37,429 nucleotides of DNA from an uncultured Acidimicrobiales bacterium (GTDB lineage: Bacteria > Actinomycetota > Acidimicrobiia > Acidimicrobiales > SHLQ01), in the NCBI GenBank assembly GCA_938040365.1, contig CALHXU010000012.1, positions 1-37,429 of the forward strand. The letters are read 5' to 3'. This document shows positions 1 to 7,706 of this stretch, piece after piece (within the stretch, counting starts at the first letter, position 1; the number at the start of each line of letters is the position of its first letter). The position numbers were made by a program, and so were the translations under genes. A model generated the notes under the pieces. The model searched no databases, was not told where the DNA came from, and was given only the letters and a program-made list of their open reading frames with translations.

Positions 1-176
1 TGCGGCGGTCCTGACGGACCTTCGCAAACCGGCCTTTTCGCCTGCGGCGAAAACGCCCAACCCAGCAAACACCGTCTCCGGCGCCCGTATTGCGGCGGTC
101 CTGACGGACCTTCGCAAACCGGCCTTTTCGCCTGCGGCGAAAACGCCCAACCCAGCAAACACCGCCCCCGGCGCAC
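1..176. repeat. 90-bp tandem repeat, two copies with hairpins
   Basis: Bases 1-83 recur almost unchanged at 91-173, a period of 90 bp. Each copy holds two palindromes: ggtcc-tgac-ggacc (7-20 in copy 1) and ttttcgcc-tgc-ggcgaaaa (35-53). The array may continue beyond the left edge. It lies outside any gene I can support. It could be an interspersed structured repeat or duplicated transcription-stop hairpins. Confidence 0.85.
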
Positions 177-218
177 CGCCTCCGTGGCTCTGGAACGGCT
201 CCCGGAGGGGACGGAACG

Positions 219-276
219 ACAAACTTCCAACTAGGCCAAAATTCCGACGAAGTCGGTGGCCTAGTTGGAAGTTTGT
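219..276. terminator. 20-bp stem hairpin, likely bidirectional terminator
   Basis: Bases 219-238 and 257-276 are a perfect 20-bp inverted repeat. The loop holds a second small hairpin, ccgac-gaa-gtcgg (244-256). The right arm ends in a T-rich run, and the left arm is T-rich when read on the minus strand, so it could stop transcription both ways. It probably separates amt from a gene beyond the left edge. A structured repeat or attenuator is the alternative. Confidence 0.5.
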
Positions 277-413
277 TTCAGCAATGTTTCGTGGCCGTTA
301 ACACCAATGCACGGGATTGCAGGGGGGCTTCTGCAGCCCGCAGTCTTGTATCTGTTGTCAATGCGCACGAGCCCAAAGACGTGAATCGGATGCGAAAGAC
401 CAACAAGAAACAG

Positions 414-434
414 CACTAACCGGAACGGTTAGTG
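414..434. promoter_or_regulatory. Perfect inverted repeat upstream of amt
   Basis: cactaaccg-gaa-cggttagtg is a 9-bp perfect inverted repeat ending 29 bases before the amt ATG and 14 bases before its Shine-Dalgarno. Its place suggests an operator or a leader hairpin controlling the ammonium transporter. It does not match the GlnR or AmtR site patterns I know. The regulator is unknown. Confidence 0.45.
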
Positions 435-463
435 CAAAACATTCTTTTGGAGGAATACCGATT

Positions 464-1732
464 ATGGATACGGGCGATCTGGCATGGATCCTCATGAGCA
501 CCGCTCTCGTGGTGTTTATGGTCCCAGGACTTGCACTCTTTTATGGAGGCATGGTGCGCGCAAAGAACGTGGGCAACATGCTCATGATGAACATGGCCAG
601 CGTGGCCATCGTTCCCATTCTTTGGGTGCTCTTCACCTACTCGCTCGGCAACAACCCGAACGAAAACAAGTCGGGCTTTCTCGGCGGAGAACTCATTGGC
701 AACTTCGATGCGGCTGGCCTCTCGGGCATTAGCGGTGACGAACTTGTCTTCGTTGCGTTCTTCATGACGTTTGCAGCGATCACGCCAGCGCTGATCTCGG
801 GCGCTGTTGCCGACCGTATGAAGTTCAGCAGCTGGTGTGTCTTCATGACCCTCTGGTCGGTCATCATCTACACGCCCGTTACCTACTGGGTGTACACCGG
901 CTGGCACACCGAACTCGAGCCACACGCACTCGACTTTGCTGGCGGCACCGCCATCCACATCAACGCTGGTGTTGCGGCGCTCGTCGTCGCCCTCATCTTG
1001 GGCAAGCGCAAGGGCCTCGGCAAAGAAGACATGTCGCCGCACAACCGTTCGCTCCTGCTCATCGGCACCGGCGTTCTTTGGTTCGGCTGGTTCGGCTTTA
1101 ACGCTGGCTCGGCCGGTGCAGCTGACGGCATTGCCGCACAAGCACTCATCAACACATTCGTCGCAGGCTCAGCTGGCATGGTCGGCTGGGTCGGAACCGA
1201 ATGGGTCAAGGACGGCAAGGCAACGGTTCTAGGCACCGCATCAGGACTGGTCGCTGGCCTCGTCGCCATCACCCCAGCTGCTGGCTTTGTGACAACGACC
1301 TCGGCAATCATCTTCGGCATCGTCGCTGGACCGATCTGCTATTTCGCCGTCGCCCTCAAAGAAAAGCTCGGCTACGACGACTCACTCGACGTCGTAGGAA
1401 TCCACGGCGTCGGCGGCATCGTCGGCGGCCTACTCCTCGGCCTCTTCTCCAGCCTCGACGTGAACGACGGCGGCGCAGCCGGTGGACTCGACCTACTCCT
1501 CAGCCAGATCATCGCAATGGGCTCGGTCATCATCTACTCGGGCATCGGCACGTTTATCATCGCAAAGGGCCTCGACATGGTCATGGGCCTTCGTGTGAGC
1601 GAGGAAGAAGAGTTCAAAGGGCTCGACCTCAGTATCCACGGCGAGCCGGTCTATGCATCTGACCACGGAACGATGCTGGACCTTCGTGACGGCGAAGAAG
1701 CAAACGTCGTCGAAGCCGTATCGAAGCTCTAA
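464..1732 (+). CDS. amt: Ammonium transporter Amt
   Basis: A 422-residue multi-spanning membrane protein of the Amt/MEP/Rh family, which moves ammonium across the cytoplasmic membrane. Family signatures visible are LALFYGGMVRAKNV near the N-terminus, DFAGGTAIHINAG (channel region with a histidine), WFGFNAGSA, and HGVGGIVGGLLLGLF, which carries the second conserved histidine. An open frame runs upstream to 317, but the family start MDTGDLAW at 464 has a clear ggagg at 449-453, so I chose it. No glnB (PII) gene lies beside it, unlike many amt loci. A 9-bp inverted repeat sits just ahead of the ribosome site and a terminator follows the stop. Function is well supported; regulation is not. Confidence 0.95.
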   Translation: MDTGDLAWILMSTALVVFMVPGLALFYGGMVRAKNVGNMLMMNMASVAIVPILWVLFTYSLGNNPNENKSGFLGGELIGNFDAAGLSGISGDELVFVAFFMTFAAITPALISGAVADRMKFSSWCVFMTLWSVIIYTPVTYWVYTGWHTELEPHALDFAGGTAIHINAGVAALVVALILGKRKGLGKEDMSPHNRSLLLIGTGVLWFGWFGFNAGSAGAADGIAAQALINTFVAGSAGMVGWVGTEWVKDGKATVLGTASGLVAGLVAITPAAGFVTTTSAIIFGIVAGPICYFAVALKEKLGYDDSLDVVGIHGVGGIVGGLLLGLFSSLDVNDGGAAGGLDLLLSQIIAMGSVIIYSGIGTFIIAKGLDMVMGLRVSEEEEFKGLDLSIHGEPVYASDHGTMLDLRDGEEANVVEAVSKL

Positions 1733-1749
1733 TAGGACACCAACGCTCG

Positions 1750-1795
1750 AACAGGTCCTGTCTGCGCGGAGCGCAGGCGGGGCCTGTTGTCGTTT
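1750..1795 (+). terminator. Rho-independent terminator after amt
   Basis: ctgcgc-gga-gcgcag (1762-1776) is extended outward by aacagg pairing with cctgtt (1750-1755 with 1783-1788), then a short T-rich tail (cgtttt). It begins 18 bases after the amt stop and lies between the convergent amt and GGDEF-EAL genes. Confidence 0.65.
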
Positions 1796-1811
1796 TCGGC
1801 TGAGATCGTCT

Positions 1812-3395
1812 TTACGCGACTCGGGTCGAACTCACCCGAGCCTGCACAGCCTTGCCCTGCGCGAAGAACCCGCGTCCCGAGATCTGGGCATCCATTTGGA
1901 GTAGGAGACGAAGATCGGCATCGGTGTCGACCCCCGAGTGCACGACCTCGAGGCCTAACTCGTTCGCACTGGCGTAGACCGCCTTCGAGATCGATTCGCA
2001 CTTTGCTGGGTCTGACGGGTCCAGAATCGAGCTGTGTAGTTTGATCCCGTCGAGCGGAAGCGAGTGCAACGTTCGCAAGGACCCTTCGGTCTTTCCAAAT
2101 TCATCGAGGACGATCGAAGCGCCGGCGTCACGGAGCCGTTGGAGATTGTGCGCTGCGCCACGTCCAGCAGCTCGTGCGGCATCTTCGGCGATCTCGAAAA
2201 GGACGGTGCTATCTGCCTGGGCGAGCCTGTCGACAATCCAGCCGATCGCCCGCGAATCGCGGATCGTCGACGCGGACAGGTTCAACCCGGTTCGCACACC
2301 GTTGCCAGCGCCCGACCCGGCGAGTGCAAATTCGAGAACCGCGCGCTCGACGTCACCGACACGCCCGATCAACTCGGCCAAGTCCAGAAACGCAGCGTCG
2401 TCGATGCTCCCCCGCTTTGGGTGATTCCAGACGACGTGCGCCTCGATCCCGACCACCTTGCCGGCCGGAAGATGCACGATGGGCGATCGCCCAGTGGTGA
2501 GCTCGTTGTTGGTAATCGCATCGATGAGTTCAGCGGCGAGTTCTCGCCGATCTTCTGTCTTCACGACGATCTCACCGTCATAGATACTAAATTCGCCTGG
2601 CCCATTCGCCCGGGACGCCTGCAGTGCCGCGTCGCCATGAGCAATGATCTCGGGGGCACGTTCACCCCGACTGCGTGTTGCCACGCCAACACAGGCGCTG
2701 ACCTGCAGCTCGTTCTCGCCAACTCTGATTGGAATGTGCACGATGCCCTGCAGTCGGCGGGCGAGCGTCGTTGCTAACTGGACAGACATATCGGGACAGA
2801 ACACGGCGAAGACATCGCTATCGATCCTGCTGATCGTGTCGTTCGTTCGGAGCGTCTCGCGGAACCGGTCGGCGACCTCGGAAAGAACCGCGTCGCGGAC
2901 ACCGTGACCAAGTGTCGAGGTGACTCCATCCATATTGTCGAGGCCGACCAAGATGACCGTTGCATGGAGCGGTCCGCTTGCGAACTCGAAGTCGAGGAAC
3001 TCGCTGAAGGCGTTGCGATCGATGGTCTTGGTGAGCGGATCCTTCGCTCCCATCGGGTCGATGAGCGGCGCGACTGACTCGCTCGCACGGCGGTCGTCAA
3101 CGAGCAGCGCTAGGTCAAGAACACGAGCGAGCGCCGCCATAGCCTCTTCGCTATCGGTCGATGGCGGCGAATCGAACAAAACGCGAAGTTGTGCTTTCGA
3201 AAACGGGAGTTCATAGCTCTGACCTCCGGCAAGGTCGCCAGTTCCGCCGCTTCGCCCTAAGGAACGGCCATCGTGAACCAAATTCGCGGCTGAGAAACCC
3301 ATCGCCGAACCGGCTGACCGCAACACGGCGCCAATGTCTGTCTCACCGAATGGTTTGATATCGGCAAGAATTTGCGTCCAATTTGCTGGAATCAT
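1812..3395 (-). CDS. Degenerate GGDEF-EAL domain protein
   Basis: A 527-residue soluble protein. A poorly conserved N-terminal region (about 1-110) is followed by a GGDEF-like domain (about 115-275) and an EAL-like domain (about 285-520). The GGDEF signature reads DSDVF (192-196), so cyclase activity is very unlikely. EAL reads EAH (318-320). Later sites are also changed: the usual KID aspartate is IKLHSS, and the AEGVE glutamate region reads VHSGVD. NLSAS and the DEFG stretch remain. It may therefore be a cyclic-di-GMP sensor or a scaffold rather than an enzyme. It converges with amt. The ATG at 3395 has only a weak aggt ribosome site; no leaderless box is visible. Confidence 0.88.
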   Translation of the reverse strand: MIPANWTQILADIKPFGETDIGAVLRSAGSAMGFSAANLVHDGRSLGRSGGTGDLAGGQSYELPFSKAQLRVLFDSPPSTDSEEAMAALARVLDLALLVDDRRASESVAPLIDPMGAKDPLTKTIDRNAFSEFLDFEFASGPLHATVILVGLDNMDGVTSTLGHGVRDAVLSEVADRFRETLRTNDTISRIDSDVFAVFCPDMSVQLATTLARRLQGIVHIPIRVGENELQVSACVGVATRSRGERAPEIIAHGDAALQASRANGPGEFSIYDGEIVVKTEDRRELAAELIDAITNNELTTGRSPIVHLPAGKVVGIEAHVVWNHPKRGSIDDAAFLDLAELIGRVGDVERAVLEFALAGSGAGNGVRTGLNLSASTIRDSRAIGWIVDRLAQADSTVLFEIAEDAARAAGRGAAHNLQRLRDAGASIVLDEFGKTEGSLRTLHSLPLDGIKLHSSILDPSDPAKCESISKAVYASANELGLEVVHSGVDTDADLRLLLQMDAQISGRGFFAQGKAVQARVSSTRVA

Positions 3396-3706
3396 GTGGT
3401 ACCTGCCCGCCCGAAGTAGGTCATTCTTGTTAGTCCTTCGTCACATTCGGCTCATTCATGAAGGACAAATGAACCATCCGAGGCCCAAAATCTGTTGATC
3501 ACCCGTCCGCCGCCGGTATTTCATAGAAGTTATTTACTTCTGTCACACCACTTCGGCCCACGAAACGCCTCGTAAGTCTCTAAGGTGGAATTATCCCTCT
3601 CCCGCCGTTCAGCGGTTAGCGCGGGAGATTGCCGGACCCACCGTGTCTCATCCATTTCGATGAGGGCGCGCGTAGGCGGGCAAGACAGATCGAAAGGATG
3701 CATCGA
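3396..3706. other. Intergenic region between divergent genes, with one hairpin
   Basis: 311 bases without a supported gene. It must hold the start signals of the GGDEF-EAL gene (minus) and the small charged protein (plus). A 7-bp hairpin, ctcccgc (3599-3605) with gcgggag (3621-3627), lies about 80 bases before the plus-strand start and could be part of its leader. The open frame running from 3629 into the downstream gene looks like chance read-through. I see no tRNA or other RNA gene. Confidence 0.5.
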
Positions 3707-4027
3707 ATGGCAAAGCAACGCACCACGTTTGCGAAGCTCCAACGAGAGCGAGCCAAGGCAGCAAAGAAAGCTGAAAAGCAAGCTGCACGTATCAGCGGCA
3801 ACGTCACTCCTGCCCCTGAGCCCGAGCCAGAGGTAGTACCCGATATCGACGACGCCGAACTCGAAAACATGACGACCGTCGAGCGCTTGTTCGCGGGCAA
3901 GGGCCGTCTCTCGGCCCCTGAGCTCATGTCGATGACCGAAACCATCCAGCGCATGCACCAGCGCGGCGACCTCGATGATGAAGAGCTCGAGGATGCAAAG
4001 CTCGAACTGCTCGAACGAATCGAATAG
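3707..4027 (+). CDS. Small highly charged conserved-type protein
   Basis: 106 residues. The first 30 are lysine/arginine/alanine rich (begins MAKQRTTFAKLQRERAKA) and helical. A proline/glutamate-rich linker (about 33-45) follows, then an acidic helical C-terminus ending in DDEELEDAKLELLERIE. The tail resembles the short helical pair of SHOCT-type domains (QRGDLDDEELEDAK), but I would not assign that family. Proteins with a similar basic start are common and uncharacterised in bacteria. The ATG at 3707 is preceded by gaaagga at 3692-3698. An in-frame ATG at 3698 overlaps that site and is less likely. Confidence 0.75.
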   Translation: MAKQRTTFAKLQRERAKAAKKAEKQAARISGNVTPAPEPEPEVVPDIDDAELENMTTVERLFAGKGRLSAPELMSMTETIQRMHQRGDLDDEELEDAKLELLERIE

Positions 4028-4066
4028 TCACAGCTCGCGGCCGGGACTGGCGCGCACCACCTCGGT

Positions 4067-4363
4067 TCAGTCGAGGATGAATTGCGCCGCGGCTCTGCCG
4101 ACGACAAATGGCTTGATGTAGGTGTTGATCACGGCGACATGATCGTCGTGCGACGCGTAGGTTTCGTAGTCGGCGTGATCTTTGAAGTCCGCAACGATCG
4201 CAACATCGCTGTTGCCGTCGGCTGTGCCCGAGTTCAGTGCCACTGAGTAGGACAAGATTTCTGGAATCATCGGCGGCAACGCCGAGAGATTCGAAACGAT
4301 CGCTGCCCGATCTTCGTCGGTCGCGGTGTCGGCCAAAGACAAGAGAACTACGTGTCGATACAT
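4067..4363 (-). CDS. Dabb-family (stress-responsive A/B barrel) protein
   Basis: 98 residues matching the dimeric alpha/beta barrel 'Dabb' family (stress-responsive A/B barrel domain). It begins MYRHVVLLSL, typical of the first strand with its histidine. The middle (VAIVADFKDHADYETYASHDDHVAVINTYIKP, about residues 54-85) matches the family pattern of an F-D-x3-Y segment followed by H-D-x-H-x2-V. Members are small cytoplasmic proteins, some acting as monooxygenases or cyclases; the substrate here cannot be told. The ATG at 4363 is seven bases after a TAGGGT -10 box, suggesting a leaderless transcript. Confidence 0.85.
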   Translation of the reverse strand: MYRHVVLLSLADTATDEDRAAIVSNLSALPPMIPEILSYSVALNSGTADGNSDVAIVADFKDHADYETYASHDDHVAVINTYIKPFVVGRAAAQFILD

Positions 4364-4370
4364 AGTGCTG

Positions 4371-4376
4371 ACCCTA
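4371..4376 (-). promoter_or_regulatory. -10 box, leaderless start of Dabb gene
   Basis: TAGGGT on the minus strand, 7 bases before the ATG at 4363. It fits the TAnnnT-N6/7-start pattern that recurs in this window. No Shine-Dalgarno is present. Confidence 0.45.
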
Positions 4377-4409
4377 GCTCAGGCCACGTTCATTCCGAGC
4401 GTGCAGAGC

Positions 4410-4820
4410 TCAGTAGCGTGCGGGCTGGATGCGAACGCCACGCGACGACCCAAGTGCTGTTGGCTGCGACTTAGCCCACCGGAGGTAGAGCGCGACCACA
4501 AACGCCACGAGTGCGACGTCGACAGCAATATGCACTACCCAAACGAAGGTCCACAACTGCGTCAGGAGGTACGTCAATATCGCGGCAACTATCAAACTTG
4601 CGAGCACGTTCTGGCGACGGACCCGAGCCGCTGCATTCGTCTGTGGGATCCCAAAGGGTCCCGAACGCAAAGACAGCGATGGGGTCGGGCTCTGGAGAAT
4701 GCTTCTGCTCGCTCGAGCCCCACTTGGCTGTGAACGTTTCGATCGCAACGAATCTCGTGCCAACGAGATCCCAAAGGCAGCCCAGCCGAGCGCGATAACG
4801 ACGATAACGAGAAGCAACAT
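4410..4820 (-). CDS. Small membrane protein, GLPR/SepX-like topology
   Basis: 136 residues. An N-terminal membrane helix (about 1-18) is followed by a basic, serine-rich loop (about 22-68) and then two adjacent helices (about 72-88 and 92-112). This layout, with a basic RVRR before the helix pair and a tryptophan-containing turn, recalls the N-terminal part of the actinobacterial Glp receptor (GLPR, Rv0996; SepX in Streptomyces), whose genes lie close to a moeA-like glp gene. Here moeA is three genes away. The known receptors are much longer and have a cytoplasmic tail missing here. I infer possible kinship from topology and location only. gagga (about 4833-4837) upstream is a possible but distant ribosome site. 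Confidence 0.7.
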   Translation of the reverse strand: MLLLVIVVIALGWAAFGISLARDSLRSKRSQPSGARASRSILQSPTPSLSLRSGPFGIPQTNAAARVRRQNVLASLIVAAILTYLLTQLWTFVWVVHIAVDVALVAFVVALYLRWAKSQPTALGSSRGVRIQPARY

Positions 4821-4883
4821 GGGTGTACGAAATCCTCACGCGTGAGAAGTGGCAACAAAAACATTAGCTTCGTTGTGCCCGGA

Positions 4884-5372
4884 TTAGTCGGACCCCTCGC
4901 GATGGTACGCGCCGCTCTTGCCACCGGTCTTTTCCCAGAGCGCGATCTCGCAAATGACCATTGCCTTGTCCAGCGACTTGCACATGTCATAGATCGTCAG
5001 GGCAGCCACCGAGCACGCCGTCAGCGCCTCCATCTCAACACCGGTCATGCCGACCGTTTCGACCGACGCCTCGATGTCGATATGACCCTCGTCGATCTCG
5101 AAGTTGACGTTCACTGCACCGATGAGCAGCGGGTGACAGAGCGGAATCAACTCCGAGGTCTTCTTCGCTGCCTGAATCCCGGCCACCCGAGCAACGCTGA
5201 GAACATCGCCCTTCGATATTGCACCGCGAGCAACTGCCGACGCCGTGTCGGGGGTCATCAGCACCCGACCCTTTGCGATCGCCCGTCGATGCGATGGTTC
5301 TTTCTGCGTGACGTCGACCATGCGGGCGCGTCCCTGCGGATCGAGATGAGTGAAACCTTCGTGAGCCGACAT
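4884..5372 (-). CDS. moaC: Cyclic pyranopterin monophosphate synthase MoaC
   Basis: 162 residues, the usual family length. MoaC converts the MoaA product (3',8-cyclo-GTP) to cyclic pyranopterin monophosphate in molybdenum cofactor synthesis, in the cytoplasm. Family features: ARMVDVTQK near the start, the KGDVLSVARVAGIQAAKKT segment, ELIPLCHPL with the active-site histidine, and GVEMEALTACSVAALTIYDMCK near the end. The frame opens upstream to a GTG at 5420. I chose the ATG at 5372 because it aligns with the MoaC N-terminus (SAHEGFTHLDPQGRARMVDV) and because TAAGCT lies 7 bases before it, a leaderless arrangement. moaA lies upstream on the same strand, separated by 94 bases that hold a palindromic repeat. 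Confidence 0.96.
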   Translation of the reverse strand: MSAHEGFTHLDPQGRARMVDVTQKEPSHRRAIAKGRVLMTPDTASAVARGAISKGDVLSVARVAGIQAAKKTSELIPLCHPLLIGAVNVNFEIDEGHIDIEASVETVGMTGVEMEALTACSVAALTIYDMCKSLDKAMVICEIALWEKTGGKSGAYHREGSD

Positions 5373-5379
5373 CCCTTGG

Positions 5380-5385
5380 AGCTTA
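5380..5385 (-). promoter_or_regulatory. -10 box, leaderless start of moaC
   Basis: TAAGCT on the minus strand, 7 bases before the ATG at 5372. It favours this start over the upstream GTG and suggests moaC is transcribed separately from moaA. Confidence 0.5.
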
Positions 5386-5433
5386 GCGGGCCGGCGCTCC
5401 GCGCCGAATTGTGCCCGCACACTCCTGCAGCTA

Positions 5434-5470
5434 TCCCCCGCTCTTGCCGCCTCCGGCGACGGGCCCCTAG
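5434..5470. repeat. CTAG-ended palindromic repeat at moaA stop
   Basis: GC-rich element containing cccccgctcttg, then gccgcc-tcc-ggcgac and gggccc, ending in ctag. The same core occurs twice between moeA and plsY (7703-7796). Its terminal cta (5467-5469) is the TAG stop of moaA read on the minus strand. The hairpin may also end moaA transcription. Confidence 0.7.
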
Positions 5471-6447
5471 CCGCCGATTTGGCTCATATTTCGCTTTGGA
5501 CGAATGAAGTGAACGGTGTCGATGCCGTGACCCGCCCATTTGTCCTCGACCGCGCCTTCGAGAATCGCAGCCAACTCGTCGTCACTCGCTCCTCCACGCA
5601 TCGCGTCGCGCAGGTTGTAGTCGGTCACGGCGAACAGACAATTTCGAAACTGCCCGTCGGCGGTGAGGCGAATGCGGTCACACGAATCGCAGAACTTCTC
5701 GGTTACGGTCGCAATAACGCCGATCTCGCCCTTGCCATCGAGGTACGTGTAGCGAGTAGCTGGAGCCGAGGTTCGCGCGACGGCTTCGATCGGAAACTCG
5801 CTGTTGACCTCATCGATGACCCGCTGCAGCGGCACGACCCGGTCAGGCCCCCACTGTTCGTCGGCATCGAGCGGCATGAACTCGATGAAGCGAACAATCA
5901 CGCCCTTGTCTCGCCCGAAACGAGCAAAGTCGACGATCTCGTCGTCGTTGATGCCATTCATTAACACGACGTTGACCTTCACCGGATCGAACCCGGCCTC
6001 GATCGCTGCGTCGATTCCGTCGAGCACCCGGTCGAGATCATCGCGGCGGGTCAGTTCGATGAAGCGATCCTTTTGCAACGAGTCGAGCGAGATGTTCAAT
6101 CGTTGCAGGCCGGCGTTCTTGAGGTCGTCAGCGACGAGTCGAAGGGTCGCTCCGTTGGTCGTCATTGCGAGGTCGACGTCGAGCGCCGAGAGCTTCTTGA
6201 TCAGGCGGCTGAGGTGCGCGCGCACGGTTGGTTCGCCACCGGTCAGGCGAATGCTGTCGATGCCGTACCGCTCGACGAGCAGCGTGGCAATACGTTCGAT
6301 CTCTTCGAACGAGAGCAGCCCCTCGCGTGGCATCCATTCCATGCCCTCTTCGGTCATGCAGTACTGGCAGCGGAAGTTACACCGATCGGTCACGGCAATT
6401 CGCAGATCGCGGTGGACCCGGCCAAATGTGTCTTCGAGACGCTCCAT
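5467..6447 (-). CDS. moaA: GTP 3',8-cyclase MoaA (radical SAM)
   Basis: 326 residues, full length. It catalyses the first step of molybdenum cofactor synthesis, turning GTP into 3',8-cyclo-GTP. The radical-SAM cluster motif CNFRCQYC gives Cys23, Cys27 and Cys30. The second 4Fe-4S cluster has Cys253, Cys256 and Cys270 (CDSCDR, then a 13-residue spacer). LTGGEPTVR (about 68-76) is the SAM-binding GGEP region. The C-terminus ends SQIGG, the double-glycine tail that family members insert in the active site. The ATG at 6447 lies 6 bases after TACCAT, so it is probably leaderless. It is divergent from moeA across 59 bases, and its TAG stop is supplied by a palindromic repeat. Confidence 0.97.
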   Translation of the reverse strand: MERLEDTFGRVHRDLRIAVTDRCNFRCQYCMTEEGMEWMPREGLLSFEEIERIATLLVERYGIDSIRLTGGEPTVRAHLSRLIKKLSALDVDLAMTTNGATLRLVADDLKNAGLQRLNISLDSLQKDRFIELTRRDDLDRVLDGIDAAIEAGFDPVKVNVVLMNGINDDEIVDFARFGRDKGVIVRFIEFMPLDADEQWGPDRVVPLQRVIDEVNSEFPIEAVARTSAPATRYTYLDGKGEIGVIATVTEKFCDSCDRIRLTADGQFRNCLFAVTDYNLRDAMRGGASDDELAAILEGAVEDKWAGHGIDTVHFIRPKRNMSQIGG

Positions 6448-6453
6448 TTAGCA

Positions 6454-6459
6454 ATGGTA
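6454..6459 (-). promoter_or_regulatory. -10 box, leaderless start of moaA
   Basis: TACCAT on the minus strand, 6 bases before the ATG at 6447. It forms a compact divergent promoter pair with the moeA box at 6494-6499. Confidence 0.5.
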
Positions 6460-6493
6460 CGACCTTTTCTCGATTCCAGAAAGGCGCGGCCTG

Positions 6494-6499
6494 TAACCT
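6494..6499 (+). promoter_or_regulatory. -10 box, leaderless start of moeA
   Basis: TAACCT, 7 bases before the ATG at 6507. No Shine-Dalgarno lies between. It supports 6507 over the far longer upstream open frame. Confidence 0.5.
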
Positions 6500-6506
6500 G
6501 ACCCCG

Positions 6507-7706
6507 ATGATTCCTCTTGAAGAAGCCAGAAGCTTCGTGCTTGCAAAGTGCGAACCCGGAAGAACGACCACCGTCTCGATCGGCGAAGCAGCAGACCTCG
6601 TAACGTCGACCGAACTAAAAGCCGCTGGACCGATCCCCCCATTCGACAATACGGCGATGGACGGCTTTGCGATTCGCTCCGCTGACCTCGCCGACGCGCC
6701 GGTGACCCTCGAGATGGTAGGGACGATCGCCGCTGGCGCAATCCCCGATATTTCAGTGGGGCAAGGACAAGCGGTTCGCATCATGACTGGGGCGCCGATG
6801 CCTCCGGGCGCAGACGCGGTGGTCATGGTCGAACTCACCACCATGAGCGAAGACGAAACCTCGGTCGATGTTGCCGAGTCCGTCCCGGTCGGCAATCACA
6901 TACGTCCAACCGGTGATGACGTCGTCGAAGGCCAGGTGGTGTTTCCCGCTCGCACACACCTTCGCCCTGCCCACCTTGGCGTCTGTGCCTCGATCGGCGT
7001 CTATGACATTCCGGTCTTCGAACGCCCTCGGGTCGGTGTGATCTCGACCGGTGACGAGCTACTCGACGGGCCTGGCCCGCTCGGTGTCGGCCAGATTCAC
7101 GATTCGAATCGACACACGCTGCTGGCGCTGGTCAACGCCATGGGCGCAACCGGTGTCGATCTCGGGCTGGTTCCCGACGATGAAGATCAAATCCGAGACG
7201 CGATGACCCAAGCAGCAGCCAACTGCGACGCGGTGATCACGAGCGGCGGCGTATCGATGGGCGACTTTGACTACGTGAAGAAGGTACTTACCGAAATTGG
7301 TGACATGGCGTGGATGCAGGTGGCGATCAAGCCTGCGAAGCCGCTCGCCTTCGGCACCGTCGACGGCACTCCGATCTTTGGACTGCCGGGAAATCCGGTT
7401 TCGTCGATGGTCTCATTCGAACTGTTCGCACGGCCCGGCATTAGAAAGATGATGGGTCACCTCGAACCCATCCCAACGCCGGTTCGAGGCATCGCCGCCG
7501 CCGACATGTTGCGTGGCTCAGACGGCAAGACACACTTCGCCCGCGTCCACGCCACCCCGACGAACGACGGCAACTACGCCGCGTCCTTTAGTGGCGGCCA
7601 GGGTTCGCACCAGCTTTCGGCAATGGCGGCAGCCAACGCGCTCGCCATCGTTCCCGACGGTGACGGCATTCGGGCGGGCGAGCCCGTCGACCTCTTGCTG
7701 CTCTAG
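6507..7706 (+). CDS. moeA: Molybdopterin molybdotransferase MoeA / gephyrin-like Glp
   Basis: 399 residues with the full MoeA domain order. It inserts molybdate into adenylylated molybdopterin. Visible motifs are FDNTAMDGFAIR, MTGAPMPPGADAVV, VGVISTGDEL, the molybdopterin-binding TSGGVSMGDFDYVK, and GLPGNPVSSMVSFELF. The frame opens at 6228, but MIPLEEA at 6507 fits the family N-terminus and follows a TAACCT box by 7 bases. Its neighbours moaA and moaC favour a true cofactor role. In Corynebacteriales and Streptomyces a MoeA paralogue (Glp) instead works with FtsZ and a membrane receptor in cell division. The small membrane protein at 4410-4820 leaves that open. A tandem palindromic repeat starts at its stop codon. 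Confidence 0.95.
   Translation: MIPLEEARSFVLAKCEPGRTTTVSIGEAADLVTSTELKAAGPIPPFDNTAMDGFAIRSADLADAPVTLEMVGTIAAGAIPDISVGQGQAVRIMTGAPMPPGADAVVMVELTTMSEDETSVDVAESVPVGNHIRPTGDDVVEGQVVFPARTHLRPAHLGVCASIGVYDIPVFERPRVGVISTGDELLDGPGPLGVGQIHDSNRHTLLALVNAMGATGVDLGLVPDDEDQIRDAMTQAAANCDAVITSGGVSMGDFDYVKKVLTEIGDMAWMQVAIKPAKPLAFGTVDGTPIFGLPGNPVSSMVSFELFARPGIRKMMGHLEPIPTPVRGIAAADMLRGSDGKTHFARVHATPTNDGNYAASFSGGQGSHQLSAMAAANALAIVPDGDGIRAGEPVDLLLL

Noticed and set aside
1-176. Possible CRISPR-like repeat
   Set aside because: The unit is 90 bp, tandem, with only about 7-14 differing bases between copies and no unique spacers.
277-463. GlnR boxes upstream of amt
   Set aside because: A gttaac occurs near 296, but the paired GTnAC/GaAAC spacing is not met.
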